Assembly: GCA_035570235.1 (NCBI GenBank) | Contig: DATMML010000120.1 | Coordinates: 1 to 64,000, forward strand | Reading direction: 5' to 3' | DNA: 64,000 nt | Origin: Vicinamibacteria bacterium | GTDB lineage: Bacteria; Acidobacteriota; Vicinamibacteria; Fen-336 | Part shown: positions 33,660 to 41,752 of the stretch, in pieces | How the letters are laid out: the number at the start of each line of letters is the position of its first letter | Position numbering within the stretch: the first letter of the stretch is position 1 | Translations under genes and position numbers: made by a program | The notes under the pieces: generated by a model | Databases searched by the model: none | Told to the model about the DNA's origin: nothing | The model's input: only the letters and a program-made list of their open reading frames with translations

Positions 33660-34952
33660 CTAGAGCAGCCCCTCGACCTCCTCCGGCCGCAGCTCCTTCA
33701 GGTCCCGGAGGGCGGCGATCAGGGCACGGGTGAAGAACCGGCAGTGCTCCAGCCAGGGGCCCTCCTCGCCGATGGCCGGCAACGTCGGGGCGTGAAGGAG
33801 CGCCTCCTGCTCGGGGGTGAGGGGCACGGCCGCCCCCCCCTCAACCCGATGAGGGGGCCGACGGTCGTGACGGAAGCCGGAGACACCCGGGAAAGCAGCC
33901 TCCAGTAAATGATCGATCACGCGCACAATGCGCGACTGGTCCTGGCCGAGGAGGCGGCTGTCGGCCCGGACCGAGACCTCGGTGCCCCGCCGCGTGACCG
34001 CCACCGCGATCGCGATGGAGGTTCCTTCCACCCGCAAGAGCTCGTTCGCGATCTCCGCGATCACGTCCCGGTGCTCCTCCCGCACAAAGCCGATGGGGGC
34101 CAGCCGGACCGCCTCCGTCACCTCCTGGTTGCGGAACGCGGCCGCGCGGTAGACGTGCCACTCCGGGGGGACCCGGTAGTCGCGTAGATCGTCGAGCAGA
34201 TCCTGGGTCTCCTCGTCTCGGGTGAGGAGCTCGAACATCTTGAAGTCCACGGGCGTGGCCCCGTGCAGGAGGGCGCTGGTATCGGTGTAGATCCCGAGGG
34301 CGGCCGCGGCCCGCCCCGCCGGCCCGAGCTCGTCCAGGACCCCGAAGGCGGCCCCGATGACGGCCATGAAGGCGGACGTGGACCCGACGGGGATGCCCAC
34401 GAAAGCCAGCTTGACCCGACGCACGCCCCGCGCCCGGCAGTTCTCCTCCACCTCGGCTGGGTCGGCGTGGTGGTCGGCCACGAAGAAAACGTCGCGCACG
34501 GGGTCGACCCCACCCGTGTTGGACATGCCCAGGGGAGGCGAGGTGTCGACCAGGCAGTGCAGCCCGCGGGGCAGCCGCCCTTGGTTGGGGTCATGCAGAG
34601 TAATGCCGCAGCGCTCCACCAGGTTGCGGTTCTGGGGATGGCCCAGGCTGCCGGTGAGGATCCGAACCTGGGTGGCGCCGAGGTGCTCGAGGATGGCCTT
34701 CAGCAGGACCGCGCTCCCCAGCGCGTCGGGGTCCCCCACCCACTGGGTGAAGATGTTGGCACCCCGCCCGCGGATCGCGGCCGCGCTGCGGCGCAGGCCC
34801 ACGTAGGCGCTCTGGGCGGAGGTGAGGATGGGCAGGTTCTCCTGAGCCCTCCTCTTCCCCAGGATGGGCTGGAAGCGCGAGATCACGGCGTGGGGACCAG
34901 GCACCCGTGCCGGGCGCTGCAGGATCGGACCGTTGCGTCCGTTCTTCATCAC
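33660..34952 (-). CDS. DHH/DHHA1-family phosphoesterase
   Basis: This 430-residue protein is longer than NrnA (about 320). Motif I is GDPDALGSAVLL, motif III gives FFVADHHADP (the DHH signature), and the C-terminal DHHA1 domain begins near residue 300 (IAIAVAVTRRGTEVSVRADS) and contains HRVEGGAAV. The first 60 residues (ISRFQPILGKRRAQENLPILTS) look like an added region. Family members cleave nanoRNA, pAp or cyclic dinucleotides. It stands next to the NrnC-like gene, so two short-nucleotide-degrading enzymes are neighbours. It is 28 nt after the FadB-like gene on the same strand. Confidence 0.88.
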   Translation of the reverse strand: MMKNGRNGPILQRPARVPGPHAVISRFQPILGKRRAQENLPILTSAQSAYVGLRRSAAAIRGRGANIFTQWVGDPDALGSAVLLKAILEHLGATQVRILTGSLGHPQNRNLVERCGITLHDPNQGRLPRGLHCLVDTSPPLGMSNTGGVDPVRDVFFVADHHADPAEVEENCRARGVRRVKLAFVGIPVGSTSAFMAVIGAAFGVLDELGPAGRAAAALGIYTDTSALLHGATPVDFKMFELLTRDEETQDLLDDLRDYRVPPEWHVYRAAAFRNQEVTEAVRLAPIGFVREEHRDVIAEIANELLRVEGTSIAIAVAVTRRGTEVSVRADSRLLGQDQSRIVRVIDHLLEAAFPGVSGFRHDRRPPHRVEGGAAVPLTPEQEALLHAPTLPAIGEEGPWLEHCRFFTRALIAALRDLKELRPEEVEGLL

Positions 34953-34979
34953 TCTCCGGCCCCCTGCGGCGGCGCGGGC

Positions 34980-37103
34980 TCAGCGGGCGGCATGGAATCC
35001 CCTCCCCTCCTTGGCCAAGTTGCTGAGCATCACCGCCGGGCGGAAGCGCTCACCGTGTGCGTTCGCCAGCCTCTCCAGCACCTCCGCCGCGAAACGGGCC
35101 CCCAGGTGGTCCAGGTACCGGAAGGGGCCGCCCAGGAAGGGAGGAAAGCCCAGGCCGAAGATGGCCCCCACGTCGCCGTCGCGGGGGGAGCGCAGGATCC
35201 CCTCCTGGAGGCAGAGCACGGCCTCGTTCAGGAAGGCAAAGACCAAACGATCCTGGATCTCCCGGACGTCGAAGGGCCGCCGACTGGCGCCCCCCGGCAG
35301 GAGGAGGGCGTACACGGAGGCGTCCACGCGCTTCCTCTTCCCGTCGTAGGTGTAGAAGCCCCTCTGGTTCTTGCGGCCCTGGCGGCCGTCGGACAGGACC
35401 TCCCCCATCAAAGGGGGTGGAGCCATCCTCTCCCCGAACTGGCGGTGCATGATTTTCGCCACCTTGGCGGCAACGTCGATCCCCACCTCATCGAGGAGCG
35501 CCAGGGGACCGACGGGAAAGCCGAAGGCGAGCAGGGCGCGGTCCACGTCCTCGATGGCGGCCCCCTCCTCCAAGAGGCGCGCCGCCTCGTTCAAGTAGGG
35601 GGCGAGCGCGCGGCTGGTATAGAAGCCGGGGCCGTCCCGCACCACGATCACGTGCTTGCCCAGCCGGCGGCCGAAGGTCACGGCCACGGCGGTGGCCCAA
35701 GCGTCCGTCTCAGGGGTAACGATCACTTCCAGGAGCGGCATCTTGTGGACGGGCGAGAAGAAGTGCATGCCCAGAACGCGGGCCGGGCGGCGGGCGCCCG
35801 CCGCGATCCGCCCGATGGGCAGGGAGGACGTGTTGCTCGCGAACACGCACTCCGCGCCCACCACCCCCTCCGTCTCCGCCAGGACGGCGCGCTTCAGGTC
35901 CAGGTCCTCGAAGACGGCCTCTATCACGAGGTCGGCTCGCCGCAGACCCGAGTCGTCGAGGGTCGGGGAGAGCCGGTCCATCCGCTTCCCCATTTCCAGG
36001 CGGGAGAGGCCCCCCCGGACCCGCCGCTCTTCGAGGATCCCCCGCACATAGCGCAGGCCCTTGCCCAGGGCCTCGGGAGAGGCGTCCTTTAGCCGAACCG
36101 GCACTCCCGCTTCGGCGGCAGCTCCCGCGATCCCCGCCCCCATCAGACCCGCACCCAGCACGCCGAGCTTCTTGACCTCGCGGGCCTTTGTGTCTGGGGG
36201 ATAGCCCGCATCTTTCTTGATCTCCTGGGTGGCGAAGAAGACGGACACCAGGGCCCGAGAGACATCGGAGACGGCCAGGGCACCAAAGCCCTTAGCCTCG
36301 ATCTTCAGCCCTTCGGCCAGCGACGTGGCGGTGCCTTGTTCGATGACCTCCAAAGCCTTCACGGGGGCCGGATAGTGTCCGCCGGTCTTTTCCTGCACCG
36401 TGGCCCGCGCCCGCCAGAAAATGTAGGGCCGGAGCAAGCGTTCGTGGAAGCGGAGACCAGAGGATCGAGGCTTTAGGCTGCCGTCGGCCAGGGCAAGGGC
36501 CGCCTTCGTGGCCACGGGCACGAGCAGCGGCAACGGCACCACCTCGTCCACCAGGCCCGCATCGAGGGCTCGCTTGGCTTTGAGGCTCCGGCCGGTGAGG
36601 ATGAGATCTAGGCTGCGGGAAAGGCCGATCAGGCGGGGCAAGCGCTGCGACCCCCCCGCACCCGGCAGGAGTCCCAGCGTCACTTCGGGAAGGCCGATCG
36701 CGGTCTTGGGATCGTCAGAGGCCACGCGGTAGCGGCAGGCGAGCGCGGTTTCCAGGCCTCCGCCCAGACAGGAACCGTGGATAGCCGCCACCACCGGCAC
36801 GGGAACGCCCTCCAGCCGATCCAGGATCGCCTGGCCCGTGCGGGAGAGCGTCTCCCCCTCGAGCGCGCTGCGGATCTCCAGGAAGTCCTTGATGTCCGCG
36901 CCCGCGATGAAGTTATCGGGCTTGCCGCTCCGGATCACGACCGCCCGTATGGCCCGGTCCCCCTCCAGTTCGGTGAGCAGGGTCTGGAACTCCTCCAGCA
37001 TGCCCTTGGAGAGGGTGTTGACCTTCTCCCCGGGAACGTCGATCGTGACCAGGAGGACGCCGCTCGCGTCCTGCTCCCGGGTAAGGGTTCGGGCCCCGCT
37101 CAC
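34980..37103 (-). CDS. Multifunctional fatty-acid oxidation alpha subunit (FadB/FadJ-like)
   Basis: This 707-residue protein compares with about 715-730 in E. coli. The enoyl-CoA hydratase domain covers 1-190 ([11 protein letters not shown]; oxyanion region [16 protein letters not shown]). The 3-hydroxyacyl-CoA dehydrogenase part has Rossmann motif [14 protein letters not shown] near 315, catalytic His in [13 protein letters not shown], and the C-terminal HAD domains. It catalyses hydration and NAD-dependent oxidation in beta-oxidation. The start is a GTG that overlaps the stop of the CaiB remnant (GTGA). It is co-transcribed with the thiolase. Confidence 0.95.
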   Translation of the reverse strand: MSGARTLTREQDASGVLLVTIDVPGEKVNTLSKGMLEEFQTLLTELEGDRAIRAVVIRSGKPDNFIAGADIKDFLEIRSALEGETLSRTGQAILDRLEGVPVPVVAAIHGSCLGGGLETALACRYRVASDDPKTAIGLPEVTLGLLPGAGGSQRLPRLIGLSRSLDLILTGRSLKAKRALDAGLVDEVVPLPLLVPVATKAALALADGSLKPRSSGLRFHERLLRPYIFWRARATVQEKTGGHYPAPVKALEVIEQGTATSLAEGLKIEAKGFGALAVSDVSRALVSVFFATQEIKKDAGYPPDTKAREVKKLGVLGAGLMGAGIAGAAAEAGVPVRLKDASPEALGKGLRYVRGILEERRVRGGLSRLEMGKRMDRLSPTLDDSGLRRADLVIEAVFEDLDLKRAVLAETEGVVGAECVFASNTSSLPIGRIAAGARRPARVLGMHFFSPVHKMPLLEVIVTPETDAWATAVAVTFGRRLGKHVIVVRDGPGFYTSRALAPYLNEAARLLEEGAAIEDVDRALLAFGFPVGPLALLDEVGIDVAAKVAKIMHRQFGERMAPPPLMGEVLSDGRQGRKNQRGFYTYDGKRKRVDASVYALLLPGGASRRPFDVREIQDRLVFAFLNEAVLCLQEGILRSPRDGDVGAIFGLGFPPFLGGPFRYLDHLGARFAAEVLERLANAHGERFRPAVMLSNLAKEGRGFHAAR

Positions 37104-37270
37104 GCCATCACGCCCCCCGCGCGCGTGGGGTCGCCTCGGGGCGGCTCCTCGACCTTCACCACCTCTGCACCCAGGTCGCCCAGGAGCATGGTGCAGTAGG
37201 GTCCGGGAATGTAGCGGGTCAGGTCCAGGACCCTGACGCCCTCCAGGACAGCGACTCCGGTATCTCTCAC
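37100..37270 (-). pseudogene. 5' remnant of a CaiB/BaiF-family CoA-transferase
   Basis: A 56-residue ORF matches only the N-terminus of class III CoA-transferases ([20 protein letters not shown], then [15 protein letters not shown]), which are normally about 380-420 residues. It starts on a GTG overlapping the thiolase stop (GTGA) and ends at a TGA overlapping the FadB-like start (GTGA). The missing 85% was thus removed without breaking the coupling of the operon. It cannot have CoA-transferase activity, since the catalytic Asp (near residue 170) is absent. It may be a deletion relic kept as a translational bridge, or an assembly error. Confidence 0.75.
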
Positions 37271-38538
37271 CTTTCTAGGACCATCGCGAAGCCCATTCCT
37301 CCTTGTGCGCAGACCGACAGCAGGCCGAATTTCCCGTGGCGCCGCGCGAGCTCGTTGGCAAGCGTGGTCGTGATTCGCGCCCCGGTGGCGCCGAAGGGGT
37401 GGCCGAGGGCAATCGAGCTCCCGCACACGTTGAGCCGCTCGCGGTCTACCCGTCCCACCGGAGCCGACCGTCCCAGCTTGTCACGGGCCCAGGTCTCCGA
37501 CTCGAGGGCCTGGATGTTGGAAGCCACTTGGGCCGCGAAGGCCTCGTGCATCTCAATGAGGTCCATGTCGGAGAGTTGCAGGCCCGCTCGCTCCAAGGCC
37601 TTGGGAATGGCTAGGGCGGGGCCCATCAGGAGCTGGCCACCCGGATCCACCGCCGCCACCGCCCAGGAGCGGATGAAGGCCAAGGGCGTGTAGCCCTCCG
37701 CCTTGGCCTTGGCCTCCAACATAAGGAGGACGACCGCTGCCCCGTCCGTCAGGGGCGAGGAGTTCCCGGCCGTGACCGTCCCGTACTTACGGTCGAAGAC
37801 GGGGGGAAGCGCGGCCAGGGCGTCGAGCGAGGTGTCGGGTCGCAGGAGGTTATCGGCGGTTACGACCACGTCGTAACGCGGGGGGACGAACACCGCGCAA
37901 GTCTCGGCCGGAAGCCGCCCGTCCGTGGTGGCGGCGGCGGCGTTCTTGTGGCTCAGGTAGGCGATGAGATCCTGCTCCTGGCGGCTGATCCCGTTCTCAC
38001 GTGCCATCTTCTCGGCGGACTGGCCCATGGTCAGGCCAGTGGAGGGCTCGGCGATGGCCGGGGTCTCGGGCCGGAGGTCGCGGGGGCGGACCTTGGCGAA
38101 GACCCGGAGCTTGGCGGCCAAACCCCGCGCGCGCGAGGCCTCGATCAGGGCCTTGCTATGGAGGATGGGAACATCCGAGAGACTCTCGGCCCCCCCCGCG
38201 ATGCCGGCCTCGGCATGCCCAGCCAGGATCGCGCTCGTGACGTCCACTATGGCTTGGTTGGCGGAGGCGCAGGCGCGGTTCACGCTGTGGGCGGGCACCC
38301 CTGGCGGCAAGCCCGTTCCAAGCGCCACCTCGCGCCCAAGGTTGGGGGCTTTAACCGAGGGGATCACCTGACCCATGACGACGGTGTCGATCCACGCCGG
38401 ATCAACCTCCGTCCGCTCCAAGAGCTCGCGCAGGCAGGCCTTGCCCAGGTCTACCGCCGTGAGCTCGCGGTAGGCGGTGCCGGCCTTGGCAAACGGCGTT
38501 CGGCAGCCGGCCACAACGGCTACGCGACCGTCATTCAT
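37267..38538 (-). CDS. Acetyl-CoA acyltransferase (thiolase, FadA/FadI-like)
   Basis: This 423-residue thiolase has active-site Cys in [13 protein letters not shown], the His-bearing [11 protein letters not shown], and the second Cys in [12 protein letters not shown]. Length fits FadI-type enzymes (436) better than FadA (387). It catalyses the last step of beta-oxidation, releasing acetyl-CoA. It is the first gene of a three-ORF operon with the CaiB remnant and FadB/FadJ-like subunit; a start-stop overlap follows its stop. Confidence 0.95.
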   Translation of the reverse strand: MNDGRVAVVAGCRTPFAKAGTAYRELTAVDLGKACLRELLERTEVDPAWIDTVVMGQVIPSVKAPNLGREVALGTGLPPGVPAHSVNRACASANQAIVDVTSAILAGHAEAGIAGGAESLSDVPILHSKALIEASRARGLAAKLRVFAKVRPRDLRPETPAIAEPSTGLTMGQSAEKMARENGISRQEQDLIAYLSHKNAAAATTDGRLPAETCAVFVPPRYDVVVTADNLLRPDTSLDALAALPPVFDRKYGTVTAGNSSPLTDGAAVVLLMLEAKAKAEGYTPLAFIRSWAVAAVDPGGQLLMGPALAIPKALERAGLQLSDMDLIEMHEAFAAQVASNIQALESETWARDKLGRSAPVGRVDRERLNVCGSSIALGHPFGATGARITTTLANELARRHGKFGLLSVCAQGGMGFAMVLER

Positions 38539-38912
38539 GGTTCATGCTGGAGCACGGTCGGAGTCGGCGTCCTGAATGTGCCGTTCACGCTTCCCGCGGC
38601 GTCCGCCAAACTTCGGCGGGGGTCTCGACGCTCCACGTGCCTTACTTCCGGCCCTCCTGGCCGTAGCGCCCGTCATGTGGGCGAGTCAGGATGCCACGGT
38701 ACCACGAACCGACGCCGAGGCAGGTCCGATAGCCTTGGGTAGCCTCTGCTGGTCCCAACCGGCTGCCGGGGGTCGCGCTCGGTCAAGCGCTCCAAGGGTC
38801 CCCTCGACTCCTCGGGCGACCGGGCCGGGAGTGGGCCCCGGGGGCCGCGACGCGAGGGGGGATCTTAGCGCACCAAGCCCTCTCCCACCACAGAGCCGGG
38901 GTCCGGATGGGG
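38539..38912. other. Non-coding stretch upstream of the beta-oxidation operon
   Basis: This lies between the divergent thiolase gene (minus) and the polycysteine transcription unit (plus). Open frames here have no domain or ribosome site. I could not recognise a FadR or PsrA operator. Confidence 0.45.
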
Positions 38913-38941
38913 TTGACAAGGGGCCCCTTGAGGAATACTGT
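38913..38941 (+). promoter_or_regulatory. Sigma-70 promoter of the polycysteine mini-gene
   Basis: -35 TTGACA (38913-38918), 17-nt spacer, -10 TACTGT (38936-38941): a perfect -35 and a good -10. Predicted start is near 38948-38950, only 3-5 nt before the first ATG at 38953, so the mRNA has almost no leader. Confidence 0.8.
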
Positions 38942-38952
38942 ACTCTTTAGTC

Positions 38953-39051
38953 ATGATGATCGCATCCCACTCCGGTTGGCTCGGCGCCCGCGACTGTTGT
39001 TGTCGCCTGTGGCTCAGGGCCATCGGTGTGACCGGGGAACGGCGCAACTAG
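38953..39051 (+). CDS. 32-residue polycysteine leader-type peptide
   Basis: The ORF begins MMIASHSGWLGARD, then three consecutive Cys (TGT TGT TGT, residues 15-17, 38995-39003), then RLWLRAIG and a charged end. There is no Shine-Dalgarno and the predicted 5' end is only a few nt before the ATG, so translation is probably leaderless. A stem (39022-39037 with 39061-39072; arms ATCGGT and CCGGGG with a 4-nt bulge) and a rho-independent terminator follow. This is the build of cysteine-responsive attenuator peptides described in mycobacteria. Unlike those, no cysteine or sulfur gene follows, only a tRNA gene. Confidence 0.6.
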   Translation: MMIASHSGWLGARDCCCRLWLRAIGVTGERRN

Positions 39052-39078
39052 CTCATAACACCCCGGACCGATCCGCAG

Positions 39079-39108
39079 GCCCTTCGAGTCAGCCTCGAAG
39101 GGCTTTTT
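39079..39108 (+). terminator. Rho-independent terminator
   Basis: A perfect 10-bp stem (GCCCTTCGAG / CTCGAAGGGC) with a 5-nt loop is followed by TTTTT (39104-39108). It ends a transcript of about 160 nt started at the 38913-38941 promoter. It is the clearest intrinsic terminator in the window. Confidence 0.9.
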
Positions 39109-39264
39109 CATTCTGGGCCGTTTGGCGAGGCCCGAGGAGGTGCGCCAGGGAAGAGACAAGTGGACAGAGCATTCAAGGAGGCCGATCCGTGCGGCGGACG
39201 GCCTCCATTTTCCTTCCCGTTCGGCTTCCTTCCGCCGTTGGGCTGCGTGCTACTATTCCGATAC

Positions 39265-39341
39265 GCGCCCGTAGCTCAATCGGATAGAGCGCTTGGCTTC
39301 GAACCAAGAGGTACCGTGTTCGAATCACGGCGGGCGCGCCA
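39265..39341 (+). tRNA. tRNA-Arg (anticodon TCG)
   Basis: 77 nt with encoded CCA (39339-39341). The acceptor stem GCGCCCG pairs with CGGGCGC; the D arm contains GCTC/GAGC, and the anticodon stem CTTGG/CCAAG carries loop CTTCGAA with anticodon TCG (reads CGA). The T arm is CCGTG TTCGAAT CACGG. A TACTAT hexamer about 10 nt upstream is a probable -10. No integrase or att repeat is seen beside it. Confidence 0.96.
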
Positions 39342-39429
39342 CGAACCCCCCCCTACCCCCTGGTCGACTTCGAAGAGAACAAGGGGCTCACCGCGAACCG
39401 CTTCCGACAGAAGTGCGCAAGCGAGAAGG

Positions 39430-41157
39430 CTAGTTCAGTGGCCGGTTGCAGGCCAAGACCCGGCCACCGGCGCTCATGACCACGTGCACTGGGCTGAGCC
39501 CGAGCCCTGAAAGGCGCTCCTCGGGGGCGAGCACACAGTAGCGCTCCCCGCTCTTCCATCCCCCCTCAAGGTCAGGGAGGGAGAGCAGGAGGCGGGGCGC
39601 ATCCGGGTAGCGGAGCCCGTCCTCCAGCGTTGGCGCCGAGCCTTCAACGATTTGCAGAGGCAGCGGTTGATAGAAGTTCATGGAGTTGGCGGTCTCGTAG
39701 TCTCCGTCTACGACAACGTGATCCCCGAGGCGGCAGATCTTCCCCACCCCTAGCCCGAAACGCTTCGAGGACACCACGTCCTCGCAGATGCCCAGGCTCA
39801 GGTGGGCCAGATATCCGAAAGCGAGCATCCCCCCCGCGAGGGCAAGGATCGATCGGACCCCCTCTCCGCGCGACGCGTACCACCAGGCTCCCATCAGCGC
39901 GAAGCCGAGGAGAGCGGCCGTGGCCGCGGCGGGAGTCAGGAGCTGAGCCACCACCGGTCCCGGCAGGCCGAGGAGAGGCCCGAAGTCCGTGGCCCACGCA
40001 TGCAAGGGAGGGGATCGCGGGGCGCTCACCCCAATGCCCCTCCCTCCGATCCCGAAGGCGAGGGCTGCCCCCACCAGGACGAGAAGCAGACCGAGCACGC
40101 CCAGCGCCCGGAAGACCCAAGCTCGGCGGGCCTCCCCTTCCGGGTCCGACAGGCTGATCGCGATCAGGAGGGCGAGGGGGGGGAGAAGGGGGAAGGCATA
40201 GTGCTCGAGTCTCGCGGACAGGCTGAAGAACGCGAGCGTGACTCCCGTCCAGACGAGGCCAAGCCGGGCGACCGCCCTTCTTCCCGGGTCATCTGTGCTG
40301 CCCGGCCGAGGGCGGAAGGCCAGGGTGGCTAGAAATGGGGTCCAGGGAAAAAGCCAGACCGGTATCAGGGCCAGGAACAAGGGAAGAGACACGGACTCAA
40401 AGTCCAAGGGTTCTCTGCGGTTGAAGAACCGCAGGACCTGCTCGTTTAGGAAGTAGTGGCGGAGGAATCCCGGATTCTCAAGGGAAGCCGCGACATGCCA
40501 GGGGGCGGCGAGGAGGACGAAGAGAGCTCCCCCGCCGAGGGCGGGCCCGATGCGCAAGCGCGGACCCGCGCGGGCGAGAAGCATGTAGGTGAGCGGGATC
40601 GCTGAGGAGATGAAGACGGCAACCAACCCCTTCGAGAGCAGGCCACCCGCGAGGGCCGCGGAGAAGACGAGGACGCGGAAAGTGGGACGCTCTGGATCCA
40701 GATACCACCGCAGGAACGCATCCATCGCCAACACCTGGAAAAAGACCATGGCGCTGTCGTGCAGCGTCTCGCGCGTGAAGAGATAGGTGCCCGTACTGAA
40801 GGCGAAGGCTAGGCCCGCCCCGAGCCCCGCCAACTCGCCGGCCAGGGAGGCTGCCATCCGAGTCAGGAGCCACGTGGTCGCGATCACGAAAAGGGCCGGG
40901 GGAAGGTGGGCCGCGAACTCGGTCGCGCCCAGCACGCGGTAGGTGGAGGCTAGGATCCAATAGAGGAGAGGGGGCTTGTCGAGGAAGCGTACTCCGTTGA
41001 CGTAAGGGGCGACCCAGTCATGGCGTGCCAGCATGCCCTGGGCCGCGTGGACGTAGAGCGCCTCGTCGACGTCCAGGACCGCGCGCCCTCCGGCGCAAGG
41101 CAGATAGAGCACGGCCGCGAGCAGAACGGGGGCCAGGAGCATGAGTCGGCTCTTCAC
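39430..41157 (-). CDS. GT39/PMT-type membrane glycosyltransferase (ArnT-like)
   Basis: This 575-residue protein has about 11-12 TM helices. The first periplasmic loop carries the GT-C acidic motif in RAVLDVDEALYVHAAQGML and later GVRFLDKPPLLYW, both typical of ArnT and related dolichyl/undecaprenyl-phosphate-sugar transferases. The C-terminal third is a periplasmic domain. It would move a sugar from a polyprenyl carrier to lipid A, protein or polysaccharide; the acceptor is unknown. Stands alone, downstream of no other gene on this strand. Confidence 0.88.
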   Translation of the reverse strand: MKSRLMLLAPVLLAAVLYLPCAGGRAVLDVDEALYVHAAQGMLARHDWVAPYVNGVRFLDKPPLLYWILASTYRVLGATEFAAHLPPALFVIATTWLLTRMAASLAGELAGLGAGLAFAFSTGTYLFTRETLHDSAMVFFQVLAMDAFLRWYLDPERPTFRVLVFSAALAGGLLSKGLVAVFISSAIPLTYMLLARAGPRLRIGPALGGGALFVLLAAPWHVAASLENPGFLRHYFLNEQVLRFFNRREPLDFESVSLPLFLALIPVWLFPWTPFLATLAFRPRPGSTDDPGRRAVARLGLVWTGVTLAFFSLSARLEHYAFPLLPPLALLIAISLSDPEGEARRAWVFRALGVLGLLLVLVGAALAFGIGGRGIGVSAPRSPPLHAWATDFGPLLGLPGPVVAQLLTPAAATAALLGFALMGAWWYASRGEGVRSILALAGGMLAFGYLAHLSLGICEDVVSSKRFGLGVGKICRLGDHVVVDGDYETANSMNFYQPLPLQIVEGSAPTLEDGLRYPDAPRLLLSLPDLEGGWKSGERYCVLAPEERLSGLGLSPVHVVMSAGGRVLACNRPLN

Positions 41158-41752
41158 GACGACGTATTGTCCGGTAGGAAGCCGGAGTGCTCAAGCGCGA
41201 GCCGCGTGCCGCCGGATGGCGTCGATGGGAGCGTCAAGGAGGCGCCTGTGGAGATCGATGCCCAGCACCTAGCAATGCCACCACCCGGTTAATCGCGGGT
41301 GCATCCGCCAAACGGAGGGTCCCGGACGCGGACAACTGGCGGATCGCCGGGCGCGGTCCGGTCGGATCCACGGAGGGCGCTTGCAACCTAGAGCACCCAT
41401 TGCGCCTCGCTCGAAGACCCGGCACGGCGCCCGAACCGGCCGCAGCGGGGGCGGGAGCGCTCGACCGAGAGGACTCGTTTCACTAGTATGAAAGGATGGG
41501 GGCGTAAGCCGCGGCCCGCATGGGTGACTCCGATGGATGGCCGGACAATGAGCTCTTGATGACGGTCGCGGACGAGCCCTCCGCCTTTCCCCCGGACCAG
41601 GTCTCTTCCAGGACTCGTCTCCGAGGCAGGCCACGCCCGCATCCCTCACACCGCTCACCCGTCAGCGACCTCGACCCGTCGGGGCGACCGGGAATAAAGA
41701 GCGAACCGGGGCCCGGGGAGACTGGGCTCGGACGACCGCCCATGGATTCTTG
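41158..41752. other. Intergenic region upstream of the zinc-ribbon kinase
   Basis: This separates the divergent GT39-type and kinase genes. A weak promoter-like pair exists (TCGACC about 41461, 17 nt, TAGTAT about 41484), facing the kinase. A 77-codon frame (41520-41753) ends in a TGATG overlap with the kinase ATG; it has no domain, low complexity and no ribosome site, but translational coupling through it would explain why the kinase lacks a Shine-Dalgarno. Confidence 0.35.

Noticed and set aside
39265-39341. tRNA-Arg as an integration site
   Set aside because: No integrase, no direct repeat of the tRNA 3' end and no change of gene style on either side were seen.
39160-39510. 116-codon frame covering the tRNA gene
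   Set aside because: Contains the whole tRNA-Arg on the same strand; the protein has no family.
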